Shown: in pieces, positions 29,535 to 39,104 of the stretch | Layout of the letters: each line of letters opens with the position of its first letter | Numbering within the stretch: the first letter of the stretch is position 1 | Origin: Skermanella stibiiresistens SB22 | Lineage (GTDB): Bacteria; Pseudomonadota; Alphaproteobacteria; Azospirillales; Azospirillaceae | Assembly (NCBI RefSeq): GCF_000576635.1 | Contig: NZ_AVFL01000010.1 | Coordinates: 1 to 64,000, forward strand | Direction of reading: 5' to 3' | DNA length: 64,000 nucleotides | The notes under the pieces: generated by a model | The model's database searches: none | What the model saw: only the letters and a program-made list of their open reading frames with translations | Told to the model about the DNA's origin: nothing | Position numbers and translations under genes: made by a program

Positions 29535-29939
29535 TCAAAGCACCATGTGCCGGGCGCGGGCGCCGCGCTCGATCGCGGCGGCGTTGAGCCGGTCGATCTC
29601 CAGGCTGTCGCGCAGCAATTCCAGCAGCCGCAGCTCCTCCTGGGTCGTATAGCCGTCGGCGGCGGCCACGTCGCAGGCGACGGCGTAGGCGGTCTCGCGC
29701 AGCTTGGCCGGCAGGCCGCGCTTGATCTCGGCCAAGGCGGCGTCCAACCCGTCGCGCTGGCCCAGCAACTCGGTGCAGTCGGCGGTGATCTCGGTCATGC
29801 GGCCGGGATCGAAGTCACGGAACACGGGTAGATAGCGGACCGTCTCGCTGATCGTGTTCAGTTCCGCGTCCGTCATGTCGGCGTCGGAAGCGGACACCAT
29901 CACCATGGTGTAGATCAGCGCGGTATGGTGGTCGATCAT
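29535..29939 (-). CDS. TerB-like (tellurite-resistance family) helical protein
   Basis: 134 residues with the look of the TerB/DUF-type helical bundle: YTMVMVSASDADMTDAELNTI, then AVACDVAAADGYTTQEELRLLELL, i.e. two repeats of an acidic-loop motif (A-x-D-xx-M/Y-xxx-E) that binds metal in this superfamily. The role is unknown; members occur in stress and membrane-associated systems. The ATG at 29939 gives the standard start MIDHHTALIYTM. It is convergent with the exported protein gene (21-base gap) and divergent from the kinase at 30232. Confidence 0.8.
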   Translation of the reverse strand: MIDHHTALIYTMVMVSASDADMTDAELNTISETVRYLPVFRDFDPGRMTEITADCTELLGQRDGLDAALAEIKRGLPAKLRETAYAVACDVAAADGYTTQEELRLLELLRDSLEIDRLNAAAIERGARARHMVL

Positions 29940-30231
29940 GATCTGCCTTGTCGGGTCTGTGCCGCCGGAATGTGCCCGCGCCACCGCGCGACTTCAAGGG
30001 TCTTGACGCGGACTCGAAGGTGCTGGCGGGATGCCGCGCGATGTATGCCATTCGCTGGAAGGACGCCGATAAACATCGTCAAGCGGGTGTGCGTTCCGGT
30101 AGTCTCGAGGTATCGCAAGATCATATCCACCAGACGATCGGAGCCTTCGACTGCCCGCAACCTCGCCAAACCGCCCAGGATCCAAACCCGGCGGGCGACC
30201 GTCCTCGACGGGTCCGGCGGCGTGGGCCGGG
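29940..30231. other. Divergent intergenic region ahead of the kinase
   Basis: A 292-base stretch between the TerB-like gene and the kinase gene. It stays open in several frames but I see no ribosome-site-supported gene, terminator or long palindrome. It should contain the kinase promoter, which I cannot place. Confidence 0.35.
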
Positions 30232-31836
30232 TTGGGACGCCGCTGGTGGCCGTTCAATTCGAGCGGCACCGCCAGCGCCATCAATCTCAGCATATTCGCG
30301 CTGGTCGCCATCGTCACCGCGGTGACGTGGCTGATCTACGACACCCGGCGAAACCTCGTGCTGGAGGCCGAGCGGACCACCAGCAACGCCGCGTTCTTCC
30401 TGGCCGACCACGCGACGCGGCTGTTCGAGGCGTCGGACTTGGCGCTGCGCGAGACCACCAGCGCCGTGGAGCGGATGAACTGGGACCAGATCGCCACCGA
30501 CCAAGCGCTCTGGGATCGGATGCGCGCGCTGACCGACCGTCTGCCCTATGTCGACAACATCTGGCTGAACGACAGCACTGGCCAGCTGCGCATGAGCACG
30601 GTGTCGATGCCGACCCCGCCCAGCAACGCCAGCGACCGCGATTCCTTCATCGCCCACCGCCGGCCCAACAGCGAATTGTATGTCGGCGAGTTGATCATCG
30701 GCAGGGTCACCGGCCAGCCGACCTTCCTGCTCAGCCGGCGGCTTTCGGCTCCGGATGGCGCCTTGCGCGGCGTCGTCTCCCTGACCATCGACCTGACGTT
30801 CTTCTCGGCCTTCTACGGTTCGCTGAACCTGCGGCTGGACCCCGCGATCAGTCTCGTACGCGCCGTAGATGGCGGAGTCCTGACCCGCGTCCAGCTGGGC
30901 GATCCGGAACCCTTGCCCGCCTTGGAGATCCCTCCGGACACGGCCTCGGGGTTGAGCGGGCCGGCGGGAGTCTTCGATTGGACGACCCCGATCCATGCCT
31001 ATCACAAGGCCGACAGATTGCCACTCCACGTCAGCGTCGCCGTTCCCGCCGGGCACATCACCAGCGCTTGGCTGGCGGAGATCTGGATCTACTGGGTGTT
31101 GGCCGGCGCGGCCGGCATGGCCCTGTGGCCCCTGACCATGATGGCGGTGCGGCAGGCCGAAGCCGACCGCGCCGCCAAGCTGACGCTGGAACGGCGGGTG
31201 GAGGAACGAACCCGGCAACTGACCCAGGCGAACGAGCAATTGGAAACGCTGTTCCAGGAGGTCCACCATCGGGTCAAGAACAACCTCCAGGTCATCACGT
31301 CGCTGCTGAGGTTGCAGGCCGCCCGCTCGCCCGACGCGGAAACCAAGCTGTCGCTCCAGAAGAGCGTGGACCGCGTCCACGCCATGAGCCTGGTGCACCA
31401 CCTGCTCTACAGTTCGAAGGAGCTGACCGACGTCGATTTCGCCCAGTATCTCGGCCAGCTGGCCGACAACCTGCGGAGCGCCTATGGCTCGGAAACCCAG
31501 GTCCGGCTGGAGATCGATGTCGGGGACGCCTGGTTTCCGCTGAACATGGCCATTCCCCTCTGCCTGATCGTCAACGAGGTCATGTCCAACGCCTATAAGC
31601 ACGCCTTTCCGCAGGGACGTGACGGACTGCTGCGGATCACGCTGCGCGAGGTCGATGGCGGACGCGAGCTGACGATCGAGGACGATGGCGTCGGCCTGCC
31701 GGACGGTTTCGACCCGGCGCTCGGCACCGGGCTCGGCATGCAGATCATACGATCGCTGGCGACCCAGCTGGATGGCACCGCCGAGTTCGGCAAATCACCA
31801 CTGGGCGGATCAGTCTTCCGGCTTCGCTTCCAGTAA
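30232..31836 (+). CDS. Membrane sensor histidine kinase, HisKA_2/HWE type
   Basis: 534 residues. A membrane helix near 14-34, a periplasmic dCache-like sensor (about 35-285, including YVDNIWLNDSTGQLR and GRVTGQPTFLLSRRL), a second helix near 285-305, a short coiled coil (LERRVEERTRQLTQANEQLETLF), then HisKA_2 with EVHHRVKNNLQVITSLLRLQ and an HATPase with LIVNEVMSNAYKHAFP and DDGVGLPDG. The start is uncertain: the only candidate near the membrane helix is a TTG at 30232 with no clear ribosome site. The cognate regulator is not adjacent. The 3' end overlaps the DinG gene tail-to-tail by 27 bases. Confidence 0.88.
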   Translation: MGRRWWPFNSSGTASAINLSIFALVAIVTAVTWLIYDTRRNLVLEAERTTSNAAFFLADHATRLFEASDLALRETTSAVERMNWDQIATDQALWDRMRALTDRLPYVDNIWLNDSTGQLRMSTVSMPTPPSNASDRDSFIAHRRPNSELYVGELIIGRVTGQPTFLLSRRLSAPDGALRGVVSLTIDLTFFSAFYGSLNLRLDPAISLVRAVDGGVLTRVQLGDPEPLPALEIPPDTASGLSGPAGVFDWTTPIHAYHKADRLPLHVSVAVPAGHITSAWLAEIWIYWVLAGAAGMALWPLTMMAVRQAEADRAAKLTLERRVEERTRQLTQANEQLETLFQEVHHRVKNNLQVITSLLRLQAARSPDAETKLSLQKSVDRVHAMSLVHHLLYSSKELTDVDFAQYLGQLADNLRSAYGSETQVRLEIDVGDAWFPLNMAIPLCLIVNEVMSNAYKHAFPQGRDGLLRITLREVDGGRELTIEDDGVGLPDGFDPALGTGLGMQIIRSLATQLDGTAEFGKSPLGGSVFRLRFQ

Positions 31837-34650
31837 CCGCGGCTCCGCCGGCGGCTGTCCGTCGGAAGGTGGCGGCGCCAGGAAATCGCGCGTCACCCGG
31901 ACCGCCTCGGCCAAGCCGACGCGGCGCAACTCGACGCCCTCGGGGAAGGCGCCGGCCAGCCGAGACGGCATCATCGGGTCGAGCAGCACGAAGACGCCCA
32001 TGTCGTCGGCCCGGCGGACCAGCCGGCCAAACGCCTGCTTCAACCGCAGACGGGTGATCATGTCGTCGTATCGCTTGGCGCCGAAAGCGTCGCGCCGGGC
32101 GCGGTGGAGGATGTCCGGCCGGGGCCACGGCACGCGGTCGAACACGATCAGACGGAGCGAGCGGCCGGGCACGTCGACGCCGTCGCGCACCGCGTCGGTC
32201 CCCAGCAGGCAGGCCTGCTCCTCGCCCCGGAAGATGTCGATCAGGGTTGAGACGTCCAGCCCGTCGACATGCTGGCCGTAAAGCGGCAGCCCGGCCATCT
32301 CCAGCGGTTCGGCGATCCGCTGATGCACGGCGCGGAGCCGGCTGATCGCGGTGAACAGACCCAGCCCGCCACCGCCCGCCGCCAGGAACAGCTCGCGATA
32401 GGCCGCGGCGACCTGGACCAGATCGTCCTTCCGCACGTCGGTGACCACCATCACCCGGGTCCGCGCCGGATAGTCGAACGGCGACGGCACGCTGGCGCGG
32501 AGCGCCGGCCACGCCATGTGGACGGCGCCTGTCCGGACCGAGGCGGCCAGCCAGTCCTGTTCCACGTCGCCGGTGCCATCCGTCAGGGTGGCCGAGGTCA
32601 CCACCATTCCGTGGGCCTGCGCTCCCACCGTGGCGACGAACGGGATGGTTGGGTCGATGTAGTGGCGGTACATGCCGATATCGAGGTCGCGGCCGTCCTG
32701 CCGCTCGATGCCGTACCAATCGACGAAACCGCTGGGCGTCGGCTGGCCGACCGCTTTCAGCATGTCGCGCCAGCCCTTGAGCGTCACGCCGCCGCGACGC
32801 TGGAGGCTCCGGCAAATCGCCTCGATCCGTCGGCGGGTGTCGCTGTCCAGTTCCGCCGCCTCGTTGTCGAGCCGGGCGGTGAGCCGTTTGGCCAGTTCCT
32901 CGAGCGGATGCTGGAGCCGTCCCAGCGCCTTCTCCAACTCGTCGGCCGCCGCGACCAGCCCGTCGACCGGCTCCGCCGTCTCGGTCTCCAGGCTATAGAA
33001 GCTGTCGCGGCCATGGGCGCGGGTGTGGACCTGTCGGTGGACCATCAGCAGGAACGCCTCGGCGGCGCCGGTTCCCATCTGGTCCTTCATGCGGTTGGCC
33101 CAGCCCTCGCCCGGCAGGGCCCTGGCCGCCATCACGACCTCGTCGACCAGGGCGGCGCCCTCGTCGTCGCCCGCGACGAGATCCTCGACCCGGCGCTTGA
33201 GGCCGCGGGCGCGGCTGCTTCGCCCCCCCTCGGCCCCCAGCAGCCAGCGGCGCAGTTCCGAGGTCTCCAGGGCGGTCAAGTGGCCGGCGAAGGCACTGTC
33301 GGCGGCGTCGAAGACATGGTGTCCCTCGTCGAAGACATAGCGCGTCGGGGCCGCCGTGTCCTCGCCGCCCAATGCCGCCTGGATCATCACCAGCGCGTGG
33401 TTGGCGATCACGATGTCGGCCTTGCGGGCGCGACGGATCGTGTTCTCGATGAAGCATTTGCGATAGTGCTGACAGGCGGAGTAGATGCACTCGCCGCGCC
33501 GGTCGGCCAAGGTGACGGTCCTGGCTCGCCCGACCAGATCGGGCAGCCATCCCGGGAAATCGCCGCCTTGCATGTCGCCGTCGCGGGTCGCCGCGACCCA
33601 GCGGACCATCAGCCCCAGCGCCGTGGCGAAGACCGGCTGGGACGGCAGGCTGGCGATGGCCTCCTCCAGGTTCAGCAGGCACAGGTAGTTCTCGCGGCCC
33701 TTCCGCAGCACGACCTTCCGCGCCTTGACCGCGGGATCGGCGTGCAGCCGGTCGAGTTCGCCGTCGATCTGGTGCTGGAGGTTGCGGGTATATGTGGAGA
33801 TCCAGACGGGACCGCGGTTGACTTCCGCCCAGAGGCTGGCGGGCGCCAGATAGCCCAGCGTCTTGCCGACGCCGGTCCCCGCCTCGGCCAGCACAAGGTT
33901 GGGCGTTCCCGGATGGTTGCGCGGCGTGAAGGCGGTGCTGACGGCGCTGGCGTAGTCCGACTGCTGCGGCCGCGGCTCGGCCGCCTTGCCGCCGCGCATG
34001 CCGGACTGGAGCAGGTCGGACAGCCGGCGGCGCGCGTCGTTGGCGTGGACGGGGATCTGGCCAGGCGGCGGCTCCGGCGGGCCATCCTCCCATTCCGCCA
34101 TGCGCTTCCAGACCTGGAACGCGCCAAGAGCCCGGCCGCCGGGTGGGCCGTTGGGAACGCCCAGGGCCGATAGCACGAAGGGCGCCCAGTTCCAGGAATA
34201 GCCCTGACCGCCGACACCCATGAACCACGCGATGGCGACCGGGTCCGACTTCTCCTCCCGCTCGGGATCGGTCAAGTCGGTCAGCAATTGGCTGGTGGCG
34301 CGGATCAGTGTCAGCGCGTCGTCCTCGGCGCCATCGGGACGCGGCAGGCCCAGCGCCTCGGCCAGCCCACGCGGGGTCGGGACGACGAAGCGGGCGGGAT
34401 GGACGAAGGCGTACAGTTCCAGCACGTCGAGCGCCACGAACCGGTCGATGTTGAGCCGCCGGGCGAGCGATCGGGCGTGGCAGACCAGCAGCGTGTCGCG
34501 CTGGAGCCGCCGCCGCGCCTCGTCCAGGTCGATGGTCTCGACCTCGCCGTCGGCGGTCAGCCAGACGGCCCGGCGCGCGCCGGCGACGAGCGCCGGCACG
34601 TCCGGCAACAGCAGGCGCCGCGACGGCGCTGGAAATTGAACGATGTCCAT
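31810..34650 (-). CDS. ATP-dependent DNA helicase, DinG/XPD family
   Basis: Superfamily 2 iron-sulfur helicase of about 946 residues, 5'-3' polarity expected from the family. Visible are Walker A AEAGTGVGKTLGY, a cluster domain with Cys in ENYLCLLN and three more in GECIYSACQHYRKC, the Walker B variant FDEGHHVFD, and the C-terminal motifs LLGTDAVRDGVDVPG and RLRLKQAFGRLVRR. The first 200 residues (FPAPSRRLLLPDVPALV...) are an extra domain typical of the alphaproteobacterial form. The start is uncertain between the ATG at 34650 and a GTG at 34713 that directly touches a GGAGG; I take 34650. It probably resolves R-loops or damaged replication forks. Confidence 0.92.
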   Translation of the reverse strand: MDIVQFPAPSRRLLLPDVPALVAGARRAVWLTADGEVETIDLDEARRRLQRDTLLVCHARSLARRLNIDRFVALDVLELYAFVHPARFVVPTPRGLAEALGLPRPDGAEDDALTLIRATSQLLTDLTDPEREEKSDPVAIAWFMGVGGQGYSWNWAPFVLSALGVPNGPPGGRALGAFQVWKRMAEWEDGPPEPPPGQIPVHANDARRRLSDLLQSGMRGGKAAEPRPQQSDYASAVSTAFTPRNHPGTPNLVLAEAGTGVGKTLGYLAPASLWAEVNRGPVWISTYTRNLQHQIDGELDRLHADPAVKARKVVLRKGRENYLCLLNLEEAIASLPSQPVFATALGLMVRWVAATRDGDMQGGDFPGWLPDLVGRARTVTLADRRGECIYSACQHYRKCFIENTIRRARKADIVIANHALVMIQAALGGEDTAAPTRYVFDEGHHVFDAADSAFAGHLTALETSELRRWLLGAEGGRSSRARGLKRRVEDLVAGDDEGAALVDEVVMAARALPGEGWANRMKDQMGTGAAEAFLLMVHRQVHTRAHGRDSFYSLETETAEPVDGLVAAADELEKALGRLQHPLEELAKRLTARLDNEAAELDSDTRRRIEAICRSLQRRGGVTLKGWRDMLKAVGQPTPSGFVDWYGIERQDGRDLDIGMYRHYIDPTIPFVATVGAQAHGMVVTSATLTDGTGDVEQDWLAASVRTGAVHMAWPALRASVPSPFDYPARTRVMVVTDVRKDDLVQVAAAYRELFLAAGGGGLGLFTAISRLRAVHQRIAEPLEMAGLPLYGQHVDGLDVSTLIDIFRGEEQACLLGTDAVRDGVDVPGRSLRLIVFDRVPWPRPDILHRARRDAFGAKRYDDMITRLRLKQAFGRLVRRADDMGVFVLLDPMMPSRLAGAFPEGVELRRVGLAEAVRVTRDFLAPPPSDGQPPAEPRLLEAKPED

Positions 34651-34761
34651 GTCGGCGGCAGTATAGGAGGACGGAGGCTCCCGCGCGAGCGGAACAGGCG
34701 GAGGTTGCCTCACCCTCCGGGACGGTTATGATGATGGACCCGTCGCCGTCCGAAAGGCCCC

Positions 34762-35526
34762 ATGTCCCCCGGCCCCGCTTCCCCCAGTCCCGCTCCCAGG
34801 GCGCGACGCGCGTCATCCGCCCCGTCCCGCCGCGTGAATGGGCGCCTGAATGGACAATGGCTCATCCGGTTCATCCTGGCCCTGGGATTGGGGCTCGCGG
34901 CGGTGTCGATCGGCTGGATCGTCCTGTACCGCGTGGTGCCGCCGCCCGGCACGCCGCTGATGCTGATCCGCGCCATCGGGGGTTCGGGGATCGACAAGGA
35001 CTGGCAAGGCCTTGGCGCCATCTCGGACACCCTGCCCCAGGCCGTGATCGCGTCCGAGGACAGCCTTTTCTGCAGCCACGCGGGGTTCGATTGGGAATCG
35101 ATGCGTCAGGCCTGGCAGGGCAACATGGCGGGCGCCCGCCTGCGCGGCGGCAGCACGATCTCCATGCAGACCGCCAAGAACGCCTGGCTGTGGCAGGACC
35201 GCACATACGTGCGGAAAGGCATGGAGGCGTGGTTCACGCTCTGGATGGAGCTGATCTGGCCGAAAAACCGGATCATGGAGGTTTATCTCAACATCATCGA
35301 ATGGGGCGACGGCATCTATGGCGCCGAGGCGGCGGCCCGCGCCTTCTTCGGTAAGTCGGCGGCTAACCTGACCCGCCGCGAGGCCGCGCTGATGGCGGCG
35401 GTCCTGCCCAATCCGCTGCGCTGGTCACCGGACAAGCCAACCCGCTACATCTCCGGCCGCGCGGGGGTGATCCAGCAGCGCATGTCGATCGTGGAACGGG
35501 ATGGGCTGGATCAGTGCGTCAAGTGA
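34762..35526 (+). CDS. mtgA: Monofunctional peptidoglycan glycosyltransferase
   Basis: Polymerises lipid II into glycan strands at the inner membrane. The 254-residue product has a basic N-terminus, one membrane helix near 34-56, and a GT51 domain with the catalytic Glu in IASEDSLFCSHAGFD, the second motif GGSTISMQTAKNAWL, then KNRIMEVYLNIIEWGDGIYGAEAAARAFFGK. There is no transpeptidase domain. It is divergent from the helicase gene, with the two starts 111 bases apart. Confidence 0.95.
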   Translation: MSPGPASPSPAPRARRASSAPSRRVNGRLNGQWLIRFILALGLGLAAVSIGWIVLYRVVPPPGTPLMLIRAIGGSGIDKDWQGLGAISDTLPQAVIASEDSLFCSHAGFDWESMRQAWQGNMAGARLRGGSTISMQTAKNAWLWQDRTYVRKGMEAWFTLWMELIWPKNRIMEVYLNIIEWGDGIYGAEAAARAFFGKSAANLTRREAALMAAVLPNPLRWSPDKPTRYISGRAGVIQQRMSIVERDGLDQCVK

Positions 35527-35608
35527 GACGGCCCCCTACCACCCGCCTTAAAATTCCATAAAGCGGTTCTTAATGAATGCGGGACATTGTTAGAAAACAT
35601 AGGGAAAT

Positions 35609-37015
35609 GTGTTCGATCGCCGTATCAGCGCGCCGGAAAGTGTCATCGCCAGCATGGTCAGTCCATCGAGAAGTGACAGCCTGGATTTCGACTACCGGAA
35701 GATCCCGGCCGGGGAACTTGACCGCCTGCTGGACATGCACCAGCGCTATCTCGCGGGACAACGCGGTGGAGCCCGGGCGGCGCTGAAGCTCCTCGACCTG
35801 TCCCACGTCAATCTGGCCGGCCGCAAGCTGATGGGCGCCGACCTGACCGGAGCCCGGCTGACGGGAGCCGACCTCCAGGGTGCCGACCTCCAGGGCGCCT
35901 GCCTATTCGGCGCCGACCTCCAGAACGCCAACCTCGCCCGCGTCAACCTGACGCAGGCGGACCTGCGCGGCGCGGTCTTCCGGGGCGCCATCATGGTGCG
36001 GGCGATCCTGATCGAATCCGACCTGCGCGACGGCTATCTGGTGCGGAGCAAGAACGGCGAGCTGGCGCCGATGAAGGCGGGCGACAGCTTCGCCGACATC
36101 TCGCAGGCGACGATGACGCGCGCGGTGTTCCAGTCGGCCAAGCTGTCCAACGCCTTCATCATCCAGGCCGACCTGCGCGACACCAACCTGAAGAACGCGG
36201 TGTTCGTCCGCGCCGACCTCAGCGGGTCGGACCTGACCGGAGCCGATCTGGAGGGTGCCGACCTGTCCGGGGCGAACCTGTCGGGCGCCAAGCTGGACGG
36301 CGCCATCCTGACGCGCGCGGTGCTGCGCGACAGCAACCTGTCCAACGCCAGCCTGCTGGGAGCGCTGCTGGACGAGGTCGACCTGTCGCTCGCCAACTTG
36401 TCGGGCACCGACATGGTCCGGCAGCTGGATGATGTCCAGGGTGTGGTCGGCGAAACGCTGCGCCAGCACCGGGAATGGATCCTCAGCAATGGCCGCAAGG
36501 GCAAGCGGGGCCAGTTGTCGGCGCTGGACCTGCGCGATCTCGACCTGTCCAACCTGAACCTGTCGGCGGCGGTGCTGCGTCAGGCCGTGCTGAAGGGTGC
36601 CAACCTGTCCGGCACGGTGCTCGCCATGGCCGACCTGTCGATGGCCGATCTGCGCGGCGCCAACCTGACCGGCGCCGACCTGCGGGGCGCCTGCCTGGAA
36701 CGGGCGACCCTGAACGACGCCAACTTGACAAACGCGGTGGCCTGTCCGATGGAATTGAGGGGCGGCCAGGGTTGGTCGACCAACTTCATCAAGGCGCGCA
36801 TGGTCAGGGTCACCGCCGTCAACGCCGACCTTACAGGCGCCCGCCTGAACGACAGCGACCTGACGCAGATCAACCTGCGGAAGGCCCAACTCCAGAAAGC
36901 CGACCTGACCGACGCGGTGATGACCATGGCCGACCTGCGGGAGGCCGACTTCAAGAACGCCGACTTCCGGGGAGCGATCGACTTACGCTTGCCCGACCGG
37001 GATGCCGGCCAATGA
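35609..37015 (+). CDS. Pentapeptide-repeat protein
   Basis: 468 residues. After about 55 residues (YRKIPAGELDRLLDMHQRYL) the chain is built of A(D/N)LxX repeats that fold as a right-handed quadrilateral beta-helix; two long blocks (about 60-150 and 170-270), a linker with HREWILSNGRKGKRGQLSALD near 285-305, and a third block (about 305-465). No signal peptide. The start may be the GTG at 35609, with AGGG five bases before, or the ATG at 35654. Some such proteins mimic DNA and bind gyrase, but most have no known role. It is followed after 52 bases by a PilZ gene. Confidence 0.9.
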   Translation: MFDRRISAPESVIASMVSPSRSDSLDFDYRKIPAGELDRLLDMHQRYLAGQRGGARAALKLLDLSHVNLAGRKLMGADLTGARLTGADLQGADLQGACLFGADLQNANLARVNLTQADLRGAVFRGAIMVRAILIESDLRDGYLVRSKNGELAPMKAGDSFADISQATMTRAVFQSAKLSNAFIIQADLRDTNLKNAVFVRADLSGSDLTGADLEGADLSGANLSGAKLDGAILTRAVLRDSNLSNASLLGALLDEVDLSLANLSGTDMVRQLDDVQGVVGETLRQHREWILSNGRKGKRGQLSALDLRDLDLSNLNLSAAVLRQAVLKGANLSGTVLAMADLSMADLRGANLTGADLRGACLERATLNDANLTNAVACPMELRGGQGWSTNFIKARMVRVTAVNADLTGARLNDSDLTQINLRKAQLQKADLTDAVMTMADLREADFKNADFRGAIDLRLPDRDAGQ

Positions 37016-37067
37016 TGACGACCGAATCCATGACAAGCCAACCGTGGGAGCGGTGACGGAGAGGACC

Positions 37068-37478
37068 ATGAGCGAAGACCACACTGAACGACGCAGGTAC
37101 CAAAGGTTTCCCGGCGACCATTATCCCCTCCTCCTAGGCCGCCACCCGGCCCAGGTGATCGACTGGTCGGTCAAGGGAGCGGGTGTCCGCCTGCGCGAGC
37201 CGGCGGAGGATCTGAACGACGGCGACAACGTGGCCTTGGGCATCCACAGCGAGAAGACCCTCGCGGTGATGGTGATCCAGGGGCTCATCCACCGGATCGA
37301 TCACGAGACCGGCGTCGTCCACATCGAATTCCTGGACGCAAGCGAGGACGCCATCCGATTCCTGGCCGAATCGCTGTCGGCGAAACCGCACGTCGTTTCA
37401 CCTGTTGAGGCGGAGGACGCCACAACCGGGGAGTCTGGCGATGGTGGGCACGATGCTGGCCCCCGAAAGGATCCGTGA
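37068..37478 (+). CDS. PilZ-domain protein (cyclic di-GMP binding)
   Basis: 136 residues; the ATG at 37068 follows GGAGAGG by three bases. The PilZ signature is present as an N-terminal ERRRYQRF (RxxxR) and VIDWSVKGAGVRL (D/NxSxxG). The C-terminal tail after about residue 105 is acidic and probably disordered (VEAEDATTGESGDGG). As a single-domain PilZ protein it is likely an effector for c-di-GMP, maybe of the pentapeptide-repeat protein just upstream with which it may be cotranscribed. Confidence 0.9.
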   Translation: MSEDHTERRRYQRFPGDHYPLLLGRHPAQVIDWSVKGAGVRLREPAEDLNDGDNVALGIHSEKTLAVMVIQGLIHRIDHETGVVHIEFLDASEDAIRFLAESLSAKPHVVSPVEAEDATTGESGDGGHDAGPRKDP

Positions 37479-37520
37479 GGCGGCTGAGCCGTTCCGCTCG
37501 ACGGCGGGTCGCATCCACAA

Positions 37521-39104
37521 TCATGGCGGCGGCGCCGGCTTCAGCAGCGCCACCAGGACCAGCCCGCCGATGATGACCCAGCCGATCACCAGGAAGCCGT
37601 CGATATAGGCCAGCACATAGGCTTGGCCGCGGACCAGCGAGCCCAGCAGGGACAGCGCCCGCTCCGACGCCTCGGGGTTTCCGACCGAGCGGGAGGCGAC
37701 GCGGGCGGTGTAGCCGGCCAGGCGGTGGATGGTGTCGGGGTCCGCTCCCTGGACGTTCATGCCGAGCGAGAAGGAGTGGAACTGCTCGCGGACGCGGACG
37801 AAGGTCTGCATGAAGGCGGCGCCGATCTCGCCACCCAGCAGGCGGGAGGTCTGCAACACGGCCCCCAGCGTCAGGATATGGGCGGGAGCCAGGTTCTTGA
37901 TGTTGAAGAAGATAAGCGAGGTCATCGCGAAGGACTGGCCGAAGGCCTGGAGCATCTGCGACGGCAGGAAATCGGAGCTGATCCAGTCCGCCGTCAGGCG
38001 CGACGCCATCAGGCAGGCCAAGCCCACGGCCGCGAACCCGATCGCCATCATGACCCGGGCGTCGACGTGGCGCAGCAGGGTGCCGACCAGGGGAGCCAGC
38101 AGGAACTGCGGCACCGCGATCAGCAGCAAGGTGTCGCCAACGTCCAATGCGCGATAGTTGTGGACGGTGATCAGGTATTGCGGGATGAGGAAGGCGGTCG
38201 ACAGCATGACCAGCCGCAGCAGGATCAGCAGCAGGCACAGAAGCGGTATGTTGCCCCGGAAGATGACGCTCAGCGTGATCCAGGGGTTGGGACAGGTCAG
38301 TTCCTGGATGACGAAGGCGACGATCAGCACGCCGCCAGCCAGCAGCATCCCGGTGATCAACCCGGAGTTCAGCCAGTCCAGGCGGTTGCCCTGGTCGAGG
38401 GCGGCGTAGATCAGCGCGAAGCCGATGCTGGCATAGGCGATCCCCCACCAGTCCGCCCCCCTCAGCAGGTCGCGGTTGGTCGGCTCGCGCGGCATGCCGT
38501 GATAGACGCAGAGCCACATCAGGGGCGCCAGCAGGGCCGTGTCCCAGAACAGCCAGTGCCAGCCGAGATGGTCGATGACCCAGCCTTCCACCGACGCCGA
38601 CACGTTCAGCGACAGCTCCACGTTCATGGCGTAGATGGCGATGCCGTAGACCACGTATCGCGGCGGCAGGTTGCGGACGATGAAGCCGATGGTCAGCGGA
38701 ATGAAGGTGCCCGATGACAGCCCGGCCAGCACTTGGCAGGCCAGCACGCCGGACAGGTTTCCCGTCAGCGGCAGGGCCAGCGCCGCCAGGCCGTAGGTCG
38801 CCGACGAGATCAGGAGCACGCGGCGCGGGCCGAACACCGCGCCCAGGAAGGCCGAGGCCGGTGCCACCAGCATCTGGGCCACCGTGTACGAGGTGGTGAT
38901 CCACGCCCCCTCGTCGAAGCCGGCGTGGATGGCGCCCCGGATGTCGGCCAATCCGAACGCGGTGATGCGGGCGGTAAGGGTCGAGATGATGGCTCCCAGC
39001 AGGACGCCCAGGATGCCGATGATCGGGTGATGGGAAACGGCGGGCGCCGTCGTCGTCCGGCGGAAGCCCAGCAAGGGGAGCAGGCGACCGCCAAGCGCCG
39101 TCAC
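37521..39104 (-). CDS. emrB: DHA2-family (EmrB/QacA) drug efflux transporter
   Basis: Inner-membrane H+ antiporter with 14 predicted helices, 527 residues. Landmarks: helix 1 HPIIGILGVLLGAIISTLTAR, GAWITTSYTVAQMLVAP (motif D1), FGPRRVLLISSATYGLAAL (motif A), QVLAGLSSGTFIPLTIGFI, and the late DGFLVIGWVIIGGLVLV. The start is the GTG at 39104, which overlaps the stop of the membrane fusion gene (GTGA); the frame is open much further upstream, but that part is only antisense-like sequence within emrA. It forms a tripartite pump with EmrA and an outer-membrane channel not encoded here. Confidence 0.93.
   Translation of the reverse strand: MTALGGRLLPLLGFRRTTTAPAVSHHPIIGILGVLLGAIISTLTARITAFGLADIRGAIHAGFDEGAWITTSYTVAQMLVAPASAFLGAVFGPRRVLLISSATYGLAALALPLTGNLSGVLACQVLAGLSSGTFIPLTIGFIVRNLPPRYVVYGIAIYAMNVELSLNVSASVEGWVIDHLGWHWLFWDTALLAPLMWLCVYHGMPREPTNRDLLRGADWWGIAYASIGFALIYAALDQGNRLDWLNSGLITGMLLAGGVLIVAFVIQELTCPNPWITLSVIFRGNIPLLCLLLILLRLVMLSTAFLIPQYLITVHNYRALDVGDTLLLIAVPQFLLAPLVGTLLRHVDARVMMAIGFAAVGLACLMASRLTADWISSDFLPSQMLQAFGQSFAMTSLIFFNIKNLAPAHILTLGAVLQTSRLLGGEIGAAFMQTFVRVREQFHSFSLGMNVQGADPDTIHRLAGYTARVASRSVGNPEASERALSLLGSLVRGQAYVLAYIDGFLVIGWVIIGGLVLVALLKPAPPP

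Noticed and set aside
35700-37000. Repeated nucleotide blocks resembling a tandem or CRISPR-like array
   Set aside because: They are codons of the pentapeptide-repeat domain, with a five-residue period and no spacers.
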